A DNA stretch of 64,000 nt from Membranipora membranacea (lineage: Eukaryota > Bryozoa > Gymnolaemata > Cheilostomatida > Membraniporidae): the NCBI GenBank assembly GCA_914767715.1, contig OU612070.1:22990025-23054024 (forward strand), given 5' to 3'. The notes beneath the pieces were generated by a model, which saw only the letters and a program-made list of their open reading frames with translations, did not search any database and was not told the DNA's origin. This document shows, one piece after another, positions 45,497 to 58,142 of the stretch (positions are counted from its first letter, which is position 1; each line of letters opens with the position of its first letter). A program made the translations under genes and the position numbers.

Positions 45497-48400
45497 TCAC
45501 CTGTCACTATCGTTGGAAGCTAAACGCATCATCTGTAGGTGCCAGTATCTCTGCTGTTTAAGCTTACGCCTTTTAGACATGATGCGAGGTTTTGTGTCTT
45601 TTTCATGTTCTAGTTGGGGCTTATGAGTGAATCGTCGATATTTCTTCTCAGGGGTTGACAGATAACCATTGTGAAATGTCTTTGCATTCTGTGGTCTTTT
45701 CATCGCTAGATTATGCACCCCCACTATACCATCCTGAAACGATCGTATTCAGACAGATGATGAGCATGAAAATTAAGTTATATCTGTCCAAATTGTATGA
45801 AACTTGCTACAGGATAATTTTCAAGAAAGTACTACTACAATTTTGTACCAGTTGTCTTCCCAGCTACATCACATACCAATGGGCTCTGCATTCCCTCCTT
45901 CAAATTCTCATAAACCCAACTAATCAAAACATGAATAAGCTACCTCCTTGTCAGGTTTGGCGACAGTGTGAGATGGAGGACTTTTCATTTTCACTCCCAT
46001 ACTTTGAAAATCTGATGCACCGGAATTGGTTAGGCAACCATAATTGTTTGATGACGTCGATAGCTAAGGTTTCTTGCTCAAACAATACAATATTTCGCAC
46101 CTTGCACTGTATCCCTAGCAGCTCTTTACTTTTGATATACTCTGCACAGCCTGGATGTGTAGCCAAGTACTGATCATGAAATGTATACCACCACATGTCC
46201 TGACACGGCGCCAAACTCTTCAGTCTAACCTTATCCTCACCAAAGTATGTCTGTAAATCATGCTACAATCAAACATGACATATTTTATTGGTATTAGGAC
46301 ATATCATCAGCCTAAACTATAAACAGCTTACTGAGCATTAGATTTTCTCAATGTGTAATAAAAAAAAACAAGATGCCATTGCATAAGATAACAAAAGGTT
46401 AGGTATCCATATATACATGCTGCTCATCAAAGTTTTATTTTCATCATTCCAGCGAATATAAGGCTACATGCATTACATCTCAGGCCATAATCAACAAAAC
46501 CTTGTGATAGTTTAAATAATTGCAAAAGAACGTATGTAAATTATTATTAAAATTGAGAGAAAATATTCAAACTGTTCAGAGCAGATCAGGGAGAATTCTC
46601 CCTGAGCAGATGAATTTACAGACTTACCATGTCTTTAAAAGCTCTAAATTTTCTGTCTATCCTCTTACAAGAGTCATTCTCCCAGTCTATGAAAAGTTTA
46701 GGGTCATTTTTCTTTATCTTTGAGGCTGAAAATAAAGGTAACGAAGAATGATATTCTGCTCCTACATTGATGAACTCTATTTAATCCTCTCCCAATGTAA
46801 ATAAGTAAGCAGGATAGCTGTGCTTTCCAAGTCAAGTTATCATTAACAGTTCAATATCTGCAACTCTTCTGCTCACCTTCCCTATCAAAAACAAAGCTTC
46901 CCACCAGTAACATCTTACAGATTGGCAAGCTCAACATTAGGTCATTTCCTAGCTAGGAATAGTTGGAAATTAGTATTGAAAGCCTAGCAATAGGGGAGTT
47001 GTTTACCCTCATCTTTTGATACATTCAGAGCGCACAACTCTGATTTATATGCTCTCAGCCTCAGGGCAGAAAATTACTAGAGGAACTCGTTGATTGCAAT
47101 ACATTATTGATGCGTTCTCTACAGTACACATAAGCTAGTTTAGTTTTTTTCTCTTATATCAAGCAATATACTGAAGAGAAGTAGTTCATTCTATACACAA
47201 TGGCACAACTTGATGTGCCGAAATTATTGTGTTTAGTGATGCTCAATATTCTGTGAATTCATTTGAAATATCAACTAAAAATCCACCTAAATCATCTGAC
47301 AAAAAAATCAATTCAATTTCAAATTTACAAACCATATGTTGCATATCTGCTATCTTGGTTAACTTCTAAAGCTTTGTGGTGTCCAAGATTCTGCAAACAC
47401 TTTATAATCTACAAGTATGGCAAATTTCAAGTCTTGTTTGACGTTTGCAGTTCCGGTAACCAGTGCCATCATCCAACGCTATTGGGGGAATATGGTTGAA
47501 TTGAAATCATATTGGAATGTATAATACCGTTCAATACGGCACAGAATAGCCCTGCTGGTCAAAGATTAGATTAGTACTGACGACTTATGGCCACAGCTCA
47601 TCATACTTTTACATTTTCAAACACAGGTTTTATAGTAGGAAGCATGCTACGATCATGAAGTCTCGCTCTGATGATGTGCAAGGATCTCAAACAGTCAGTT
47701 ATACTCACCAGCTGTGCTCCTTGTTTGGACATCACCTCACTGAGCTGAGATGATGTTATATCAGGAGGAACAGCAAACTTATTCTGGCTGAGGATCGGCC
47801 CGACGTCAAATCTAAACAACAAAGTAAAACTGGGTCATGCTGTTGGCAGTAACAAGAAAATTGTCAGACCCCAGAGCAAATAAACAGAATCTTAATTCCA
47901 TTATTTAATAATATACATCATACAAATATATAATGTCAGTTTTCTCACAACATTTATAGCTGGTGTTAGTAATACAATCTCAATCAATATCAAATATATA
48001 ATATACATTAATGACTTACTTATGAGGTTGAATTTGTTGTATTGTTACACCCGTTTCTTTATCACCAGCATATATAGTGTAGGGTATAGGAGCACATCCT
48101 CTCCATCGAGGTAGTAAACTGGGATGTACATTCAGCATCCCACTACAAATAAAAATACTCCATAAAATATCAATCATAGCAAATCAAACAAAAGCTTCAC
48201 AGTTGCTGGACCTGACTTAATTATACTGACTTCTTTCAAGCAATGTATGAGGATTATCCTATAATGGCAACTCTAAGCCTGACACCCCAGCTGAGTTTAT
48301 TGCTTTGCACCACATTTCATTTCTGACCAAACTACGGACAAGTTAGATCAAAAATGCGTCATCCTTCAAGTAAACTTATACTCTACAAGGACTTTGGATA

Positions 48401-49517
48401 AATTAATAATTAGGTAAGAACAGCCTCTTCCATCTACAGTTTTGTATCAGATCCTAGCTTACTATAAGCCATACATTGTTAAGCGTTGTAAGTTTTGTAT
48501 TATCTGTGCTTCAAACATAATGGTACTGTGAACACATATGATTTATGTTGTGACCATTTGATGACACATGCGATATGATTTCTGTTTGCTTACTGGGGAA
48601 AGTGTTCAATTAAGTTCTTGGGAATGAGGTGTCCAAAAGATGCTATCACTCCGACATCGAAATCTCCTGGCTTTATATCTATATCAGGCCAAACATGATG
48701 CCTCATGTCAGTAGAGTTCTCTGACACATATCTGCTCACAAAACCCTGCAACAATAGCAAAATACTATTACCAACATAACTCACGCCCATTTACAGTCTC
48801 GATACCCTACTATTACCAACATAACATATTCCTTTATTAAAATATATCCAGTCTAAGCTTTTGTGACATCACTTATCTAAAGATCTATTGAACTTGTCTG
48901 AAGATGTTGTAAAAACTCATTTCAATTTCAATATCCTGTAGCATTTCACTGGGGTTACAATTTTTATGCTCCACCGGTAAGATTGTCATCGATTGTTTTC
49001 TTTGGCCTACTTTGTCTATGTGTCCTCTTCCTTTGCAAACAGTTTTTTACAATTATGGACACAATGAATTCAACTTAGTAAACCAGTAAAAGGTACTTAC
49101 TTCAGATTTCTTAGTGACCACATCTAATCGCCCCACTATAGTATTCGCTTTACTGGGTGAATATCTGGAAAAATTAATGTCAAACATACTACACTAAACC
49201 TGCTCTCGCAGGCAATAATTAGTCCAGACGACACCAACAGTTATCTTTCAGTTAATATCATCGCAAAACAATGTCAAAATATCCACTTATCAGTAACCAC
49301 TGAAGAGGTCATACCCCCACATCAGTTTAATTTCTTTCTTGTGAACAAAGAAAGATTCACGCTAGCTGGGGTTATTAGGATGGCACACTTACTTTTTCAC
49401 TAAATCAGCATGAAGAGCTTTTAGTATGTTCAGAGCAAAGCTATCTGTACCAAGAAACATCACCCTCCATGGTGGGGCTGATCTCATAACTCCATTATGG
49501 CAAGCCTTCCAGTGCAT
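45497..49517 (-). CDS. MTFMT: Mitochondrial methionyl-tRNA formyltransferase
   Basis: Nine exons join in phase: 49517-49393, 49164-49101, 48745-48594, 48142-48020, 47811-47709, 46952-46877, 46725-46628, 46250-46101 and 45733-45497, giving 375 residues (human 389). The start is the first ATG after an in-frame [11 protein letters not shown] (21-28) begins the formyl-THF-binding Rossmann-like domain. [13 protein letters not shown] (117-129) supplies the catalytic Asn118 and His120, and FDVGPIL (156-162) the aspartate. The C-terminal domain is weaker but fits, with [23 protein letters not shown] and KTFHNGYL matching the human order. The enzyme formylates Met-tRNA for mitochondrial translation start. 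The short sixth exon (46952-46877) is the least certain and rests on splice sites and phase. The long plus-strand frame at 45655-46173 is its shadow. Confidence 0.95.
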
Positions 49518-50164
49518 GGTCTACCTATGGTGTGATAATATTCATGGAATGCACCCAAGGAGTTAACTCCTTGATGTACCATAGCATGTATATAAACTGC
49601 TAGTTTAAAATAGGTTTAATTGACTTTAATAATGGATTAGAACTTCATAAACAAGTGATCATCACAGTTCAGTATGAAATAGTTGACATACATGATATAT
49701 GACATACATATATATATATATATCTAATTACCTTACAGAATACAGAAGCAACTATATATAAGAACTGATCTATGATTGATTTCTAAAGAGTGAAATACTG
49801 GCAGACAGATGTATTGACTGGACTGGTTTGGCTCATGGGAAATGCATGTCTTTACTTTGCCAATGTCCAGTATCAACCATCTGGATACTAGACATTGGCA
49901 AAGCAAAAGTACATAAGTCCCAGGTGCCCATGGTTTAACTCCAGTCCTTGGTTTTGAGATACTTTTACTCACAACCTGTAGTAATTAAAAAATTATTACA
50001 CTCAACTAAGGCTTTCTGCATTGATAGCTACTGACTCATCATCATAATTACTGTATGCTATTCTCAACTATATTTATTCCAGTCATTATCTCCTCCAGCC
50101 CGCACAATAGCACACTATTTAAGTTGTAACTTGGAAAAGGTAGGGTCAAAAACATTGGGATAGC

Positions 50165-50541
50165 TCTGGGAACTGGCGCGTTCTGGGCTGTCGCTGACAC
50201 ATGGTCGGAAAACCCTGACTGGCATTCTGGGATGCCATCGGCTTAGCCGGGAAAACCCATGGCTGGTGGTATTCCACTACATATATCGAGCATACATACA
50301 GATGGTCAACTGGCCATTACAACTAACTAGCTCACTTATATGACCTAACAAGGTTACACACTTATCACACACCATTGGTATCCAATCCATTCATACTCTC
50401 ACCTGGACATACTGACAGACACACTCGACATCTATCTCTCTGGTAATTATTATTTACATCTAAACCTTCTTGCATACTGATATAAATCTTAGCTGGGCTA
50501 AGTTGAACCACCTTGCGATTAGCATCCAACCACGTATCACA
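50165..50541 (-). repeat. Dispersed repeat, copy 2
   Basis: Matches 33730-34205 in reverse, from GGGAACTGGCGCGTTCTGG to CCACGTATCACAG, without the internal duplication of the first copy. It begins just after a run with no repeat features, and no target duplication was identified. Confidence 0.7.
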
Positions 50542-51327
50542 GTTTTGGCTGTCTATATATATATTATATAATAATATATATATATTTATTACTTACTCAC
50601 TGATAATAATTACAAATAGTGGAATAATATGTGTTGAAAAGACTACACAAGACCCTTTGGATAGGACCAAAAGCTTTCCTTTGCAATCTAAAAAACAAGT
50701 TTTTGTTATGGGACTACTCTTCTGCCTTTCCTGACTTTGGGCATGTGTTGAAATGTAGTCCCATGGCTACTATTGAAACTTGAGAAAAAAAGTTTAATAA
50801 ATGAACTATTATTGAATAGCTAAAATATCATGGTATTTCGATATTTCGAGGAAACTATATATTAGATATTAAGCGAATATTCAAAAATCAATTTAAAATC
50901 TTGGTTAAATTAATTATTTTAAATATTTTGTTTAACCTCTAAATTGTGATAATTGAATAAAACAAATGTTGGTATTAAATCGACATAATTTTTGTTGCAG
51001 ATTAAACTTCGTGCGAAAACCCTGCCATATCAACAAAAATCAAAACACACCTAACACAACTGAACAGCTGACTGATTGATGTGCCTTACAAATTCACACT
51101 GTACAGATCAAAACAAGAACGCTGTTAATCACTAAGACCTGGCTCTGCTTTGTTGAAGTGATACAGGTAAATGTGATACAATAAGTCATTCCACATCAGT
51201 GGTGGGCTTTCAACTACCTTTATTTCCAGAGGTGGAATCATTAAAGTCCAAAGACATTATTATATTTATTTACCAAATTTGAAGGGGGAAAATTCTCTCT
51301 GATTTTGAGTAAGAACATAGCTAGTGC

Positions 51328-51741
51328 CAGGGGCGTATATTCTAAAAATTTTCACTCACTGACTTTTCAGAGATGAACATAATAATCAGGCGCAGCCCGA
51401 TCCACACGCCGTAGGCTTGGCGGGGAGGGTGTGGGAGGGGCGCTTAAGCGCCCTCCCACCACGGAAATTTTTGCATATCGGTAGCAAAATAGTGCAAGCA
51501 GAGAGGTATTTCAATAGCTCACTGAGCTGTTGGGTACTTTCAGAAAACAACTCAATAGCAGTAGAAGATTACGGTAAAAATGCTCCAGTTATAAAGCACC
51601 CTTTTGAAAAAAGCTGACCTTGATGGGATTCGAACCCACAACAATCTTATTATCCGTGATTATTAGGCGGCCGCTCTACACACTGAGCTATTCAGCCTCA
51701 CACGGATATCCGTGGGCCGTGAGTGCTAATATACGCCACTG
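51328..51741 (-). mobile_element. hAT-type MITE carrying a tRNA-Ile-like sequence, copy 2
   Basis: A 414-bp element, inverted relative to copy 1 at 17586-17970. Its ends CAGGGGCGTATATT and TATACGCCACTG are flanked by GCTAGTGC on both sides, a perfect 8-bp duplication. The tRNA-like part lies at about 51611-51702 on the minus strand, with B box GGTTCGAATCCC and A box TAGCTCAGTGTGTAGAG. It has an extra stretch near 51395-51420 absent from copy 1. The two copies are close enough to suggest recent activity. Confidence 0.88.
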
Positions 51742-54700
51742 GCTAGTGCCATAATGGGCGTGTGTGTATTAAGTTTGGTGTATCACTTCTTGGACTGGTA
51801 GGATCAGTCAAGTTCACCAGGAATAGGCAATATTCCTACCTCAACCAACAACAGGGAGTAAAATATTGCATCTCATCCTCTTGGATGACCCACTCCTGAA
51901 CCTATTTATTACATTTGCCCAACCAAACATGCCCAGTTGTAATCACCTTAGAATCCTTCTGAATAAATGAGCTACTGTAGTCTGAACTCAAAGTGTTGGA
52001 TAACATATGCTTCTAGAGATTCAATATTAGAGCCTATCGGCTATGATCTTACACTATCTATGATTATTGTGACCTAGTTGGTAGAGTCAAGAAGTACTCC
52101 TTGGTAGAGTCATAGCACTTTTGATATCCGTGGGCTGAATCACTGGCATCTAGTTTCCCTCTGGACACTCATTAGGCGCTCTCTTTTTGCTCAAGGTCAC
52201 AATAATGGGTAGCAGATGTATAATGTGAGCCAAGGTTGGTTCAATAGGGCATTCCTAAAATGTTATGTGAGATTTATCTCAGTCCTCATTGTGTGCTCTC
52301 TCTGCTGTCTTATCTAGAGTCTTGGGTCATTTGTCTGAAACGGTCTGCGGACTTTTTGGTTTTACTGGTGGGTTTTAATGTGTATGTACAGGAAGTATAC
52401 ACCATCTTTTTCAATACGAGGACTTCCCTATTTCATCCCTTCTACTACATTTGGGTAGGCCTGGCAATACTTGTATTAGTCACTGATTGTTTTCAAACGA
52501 TGTAATACAGTAGATGCTTCAAAAAGGGGTTGGTGTTTCTTAAACAGCAGAATATCCTGATAAACTGATCCCTCGTGTAATTGTCTGCAAAGCCTACCTT
52601 TGTGGAGGACTCAGCTTGGTGGGTCTCTCCCACTCCTGGTATCACACACTGGTCTGCGGCTTGCAGTTTGGGAACTGACCAGAGTATTTCTTCTGCTGAT
52701 CGATTGTATGTGGGCTGTTGTCTTATGTGTGTGACCTTTGAGAGTGGGGTGTGAAACTTAGCAGTGAAATTCGAGGTTTAGATTTTGTGCATGGCCCCTT
52801 GCATTTGTCTGGTAATGCAATTTGATGACACCGCCCACAGCTGGATTTGAATGACGCTATCAACATGCGATAGTGAGCGCGTTTTCCATTGATGGTCAAA
52901 TTTTTAAACACATAGTATTGCTCATATTCGTACAGGTTTTTTATTGTTGTGCAAATGAGGTTGAGCTGATATCCGGACCGAGGGAAGGCGTAATCACATC
53001 CTATCTACAGATTACTGTAAGTTGAGTTAGCGTTATATCTTTGCCTCAGCCATGTGACAATGACATGTGTTTCATTGTTGCATATTAGGTCTTCAACATC
53101 ATATTATGCCCCCTGGCCCTCAAGGCCTTTTCCCTCTGATATATTACTCATCTTGTCATGTAGTTTCTAGGTCTCAGCAGGTTGGCACCTGGGAAAATAT
53201 CTGTATAAAGATAAGAATAATCATTCTGTTTGTTGACATTTAACCGAAATAAAACTTGTCTACATGTCATGGCTAATTCATAACAAAATGATTCATTGGT
53301 CTAGTAAGAGAAGTCAACGTTCTGAATATAGCTAGTACAGTCCTTGTGGTTACATCCACTTGAAGCGTAATATGTATCAAACATGAAATGCCCAATAGAC
53401 GTACATGGAATGCACAGCTTTACCACAATTCCCCTAGATACCGCTCATGATTCATAACACTTTGTCTTTGTTGTATCAAATTAACAGAAATACCAATGAC
53501 TGTATTTATAATCTTAGGAAATACTATAAAGTGATGTTTACTAAGCTTTGATCAAAGATTATAAATACTTTGCTATGATGTGGATTGATATGACATGTGT
53601 CTGTAGGGACAGCAGAGAAAGCTGGAGAGTTTAAAGACCAGAGCACCCGATGGGCTGTAAATATGATGTCATTAGCTCCGCCTACTCTGTAATCAGCTTC
53701 ACAACTGGAGAGCAAGCATGAAACCAAAAGCTGCTGGTATGAAACCTGTCTTTGTATTGTAAACACCATTCTTGTCATTGTTATAACAACCTACTACAAA
53801 AGATATGAAGTAATCTCTGATATTTACATGCAGGTTGGATGAAAACTGTAATTCAACCAATTTGTTTGCAATAAGCATCTCATAAACATATGGAGAACAA
53901 AGCTTACACAAATGAAGGTAGCCTGTCTTGATAGGCTAACGATGAAGGGTACCTGCAAGCTGAGTGAGCGCTGGTCATTGTTGGACCTGACCAACATCTG
54001 GCTTAGCCTCAAGCTGTGGATATGTCAGTGTTTTTGTATTCACCTGCAGCAGTATCATTGAATCTTTAGTGAGTTGCTGGGCAATGAAAACACTATGGTA
54101 ACTGGGTCATTGAAAAAGAAAAACAACAAAATCACGGCATTTAAGATATGACCACAGTGGTAGGCATGATTTCATCTGTGGAACTGTAAAGTAAATGCAA
54201 TGATGACCAATGTTGCACTTGAGATTGAGTTTTATTTTTAACCACAATAACAACATGACATGTAGTCCTAGAACGGAGTTCCTGCTTGTTAGTTACAGTA
54301 TCAATTATTTACAAAGTACAAGTACACTTTATTGAATTGCATCATTCAAAATATGATATGTCTTCTAAGTAGTACAAATCGCAGTACTTCTTTCTTACTG
54401 TCTTCGGCTGATGCAGACATATGCAAGAAGGTTTAGTCAGCTGTGACTTTCAAAAATAGCTAGCGTTGATTTCACAGGGATTACAGGCAAAAACAGTACC
54501 CGAGCCAAGCTAAATCACCACATACCACCGTATATAGAATAGATCAGTAAGGGTATAATAATAAACACTAGATGATTGGCACTGTGGCAGGCAAAAGAGG
54601 AGGTACTACATCAACCAGGGACCTACTGTGTGATAGAGAATATGCTGTTGTGAATAAGCCATGTGCAGAGAACGTACATTATCATTAGAGACCATCTGCT

Positions 54701-57700
54701 CAGGCTAAAAACGATAGTCTATATATCTTATATACATGTCCCGTGTAAATGACACAACACAATAGGGTGTGATTGAAATGACTCTATGTTACATAATTTG
54801 CTTCTCGCTAGAAAGGATAGCAACTGGTTTCAAGGCCCACTGACTTGGTAGATAAACATGTATAAGTGACTGACATTAATTGATATTTCGTAAACCTACT
54901 TCCAATGTTATTAATGATGACTTATAATGTCCTAACCTATGTGATGACTCTCATTTATTGCTATGAACAAATTATGATAAGCATAAATTAATGAGCAAAA
55001 TAATGAATTGCATAGCTCAATTACGGATTATTAATTTTTATGAGGGTTACAAAATCAGCTGTGACTAGCGCATCCATCGACTGAGGTTATGGTGATTTGG
55101 GGGAAACAACACATCCTGCCAATGAATCAATCTAGACTCTGCATGTTACCAGAATATATGTCTTGCTATATTTTCATAACTGAAAACTACTTTCATGCTT
55201 CATTTTTTGCAAAGTCAATCAGGCTTCAGACTTGCTGATAAACTGATCATACTTTTGAGGCCATGACCCAAACTTGGCGTGGTCACATGAGATGGGCCTA
55301 ATTTATGACCTTATGTAAATTGAGCATGGAAGTAGATGTCTGAATTGTACATAATGAAAGGGATGGTTAAAACTGACCTTTGTTCTTGTTTACTAATTTT
55401 TTTTCACCCATACAGCACACAGCATAGAAATTGAGGGTCATTATGGAATTACCAATACTTAACTGAAGGGATTGGTCAAAGCCACACATTGTTACGACAG
55501 TGGTAATCTGCAGAGCACGACATGCTTAGGCCTCTATTCAATTCCGCTCTCATTCATCGACAGGTGTAAACTAGTGTCCATCAATGGCCTCTTTTACCCT
55601 CACACGTTTAACGTGCCGTGATTTTCCAGACGTGTAGAAAAATATGTTGCAATCTACCGTAATAACAAGTAATAATGTAGTGGTTTGCCAAACAAGAAAC
55701 GACATCCTTTCACCATTTCTGGTCTTTTACCAATAACACTGCAATGAATAGGGTGCTGCTATGAAAAAAAGATCTATAGCGATCTGCAACATTATTTGAT
55801 AGTTAGCTGAGGTTCAAAATCTAAGACTAGGTGTTAAAATCTACGCTGTTGGTTCATCCTGTTATACAAATGTTACCATATACAGATAAAAGTCCTCGAT
55901 AGATGTTATACCAGAGAGTTTGCCTCTGGTTCTACAAGTCATGGTGCACACAGTTTATGATCGTTGAGGTTTGTGTCAAATGTCTTATATTTATCCTGGA
56001 TTAGTTTTTGGACACACAACAAATGTGACAGGCAAGCTGGCAAGTAGCCAAAATCATGTAACGTTTATGTTTATATGCCACGCGGTGAACAGCTGATTCG
56101 AGGCATGCAACGTTTACAAAATAGAGGCGTAACTTAACTTAGTTCAACTCTAGCCTTGTAGCCCAAACTCATTGAACTGTAACGAACAAAATATTATGCT
56201 CATGTAACGCTGCATAACAACATGTGCAAATTAATCGTGAACAAAAACCCTAACTAGGGCATTGAAATAGTAGCTATAAAAAATCCATATGGCTCCAGCT
56301 GATTAATGCCAAACACAGCATTGCCTGGATGTTCAAGAATGTGAACACCAGCGCTGTAGATTGCAATATAAATAGAAGCCCAATAATCTCATTCTAATCT
56401 AACCCAAATGATGACTTAGTATTTACTATCTTTGCCCCAACTAACACAATCTTTTGCTGTTAACTAAGCTTGTTACGGGTTTTTGGATTTCTTACTACAG
56501 ATCAAAGATGGCCAGGCTATCCAGCCACTCATTCAAGTGAAGAACAAATGTAGTATCTTCGCTAGCAATACTAAAAACAATATAATGTCTCGATGTAACA
56601 AGCCAGTAATTACCTATGACTGTGTATGCTGATTATTACTCCTCAATTTTATGTCTTACGGGCACTTGACCTTTTTGCAACATTTGTGTCACTCTGACAA
56701 AAAGCAATGAACGTCTAGGTGTAGGTAAGGTAGTCGTGTTGTGCAAGTAGAAAGGTAATTGTTGAAAGTTAGATTTAACTCTCACTGTTATAGTCCTTGA
56801 TAAGGCGATGGTCCAGGGAATCGTGTTAAATTGCAGGGGGTCTATCATCGAAGCCTTATATTACTCCATGACTGGAAAGTTTGCCTTGCAATCCGAGCTT
56901 GGGCTATTTGCATGATAGTTTATGTGGGTCCATCAGTTTTCTAATAGCTGTAATACTGATATAATTGAGGTCGATATTCTTTTACATTATGGTATCTCAA
57001 TACATTACAACAAGCTGCACAGCAGAATTAGTGCACTAGCTTCTCTGATAAGAAGGGCCTTCACGCTCGCAAATGCACAGGGTAGTTTTCCGCTGCAAGG
57101 TTACACAATATACTAGCTGAAAGTAGATTATGCAACAAAGAGTGGTGCATAAACAATTAAGTTTGTTATCAGCTTGCGTTGCATTGTCGCTAGCATTTCT
57201 TTTCTTCTGCAGCTGACCAGCCATCTGGAAATATCCTCTTGCTGATTAGGGTTCATGATCAAGTCAGTGATTAACAAGCCAGGCCAGGCAAATTGAGCTA
57301 GCCTCATTCCAATGCCATTCTCGTAACCTTTGCTCTGAAACCTAAATCAAAAAAGCTGCAGGCGCCCACAATGCAATGTAGTCTTAAATTTGTTGGCAGT
57401 GCACTTATCAGACATTTAAGTCAAGGCAGCACAGGGTCAGCCTGCTGGGTCAGTGCGCTGTAGGTCATCGCTATGGTTACTGTGTCAACGACCACTAAAT
57501 ACACACTCATTTCATTACATTGTCGACATTTGCAACCAGATATTCATAGGCCTATGTAACTAGCATATGTCCAGACCACAAACATTTGGTATTATCAACA
57601 CTGATGATCTTGATTTGGCAATAATTTGCATACAATTCCATCCTTCACGTGATACCCTTGTGCAGCCAAGTAACAATCCAGGGTCCATTGCCCTCGGCCC

Positions 57701-57823
57701 ATATGGTATTGTCATCAGTGACTACATTCTATTGGCTTGATACTTGCAAAATCAGACCCAAATCTGCAAACAGCCCACCCTCTAACCAGTAGCCTTATGA
57801 CTCATTCTGCAACATAGTAGTAT

Positions 57824-57908
57824 AATATCACCAGAGACTATAGATATAGATTATCTATAGTCTCTGATATCACAGTGTAAGGATATATCCTTACTCGGTG
57901 ATAATATG
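57824..57908. repeat. Double hairpin (palindromic MITE with nested insertion)
   Basis: AGAGACTATAGATA (57833-57846) and TATCTATAGTCTCT (57852-57865) form a perfect 14-bp stem. GTAAGGATATATCCTTAC (57877-57894) is a perfect 18-base palindrome. Outer words ATATCAC and GTGATAATAT frame both. A simpler relative lies at 63299-63344. It is just upstream of the Atos gene. Confidence 0.75.
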
Positions 57909-58142
57909 GGACTGGCTTTATTGTAGATTGACGCCGACAGCATTTTATTATTGTGTTATGATAGCCTTGTCATGCGGCTACTTTTTCTGGGGAACCCTAA
58001 ACCAAAAAGGTAGTCGCGTGACTAGTCTAGCATTGCCACCTAAACAAGATATGTATTTCATATTTATATCTGTTATATTACAGCAGGCCGTGGTACAGTG
58101 GTGGCTGCAGCTCGAGCACCTGTAGTAGGTGTCGGTGAGAGT

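Larger units (their letters stand above)
49518..58086. other. Intergenic region without recognisable gene
   Basis: About 8.5 kb. It contains an (AT)n run near 49709, the dispersed repeat copy at 50165-50541, AT-rich DNA near 50555-50590, the hAT-type MITE at 51328-51741 and a hairpin cluster near 57824-57908. The remaining open frames are short and show no domain. The start of the Atos gene probably lies at its right end. Confidence 0.6.

Noticed and set aside
45655-46173. Plus-strand frame of 172 codons
   Set aside because: It is antisense to the last two MTFMT exons and their intron, and shows no domain.
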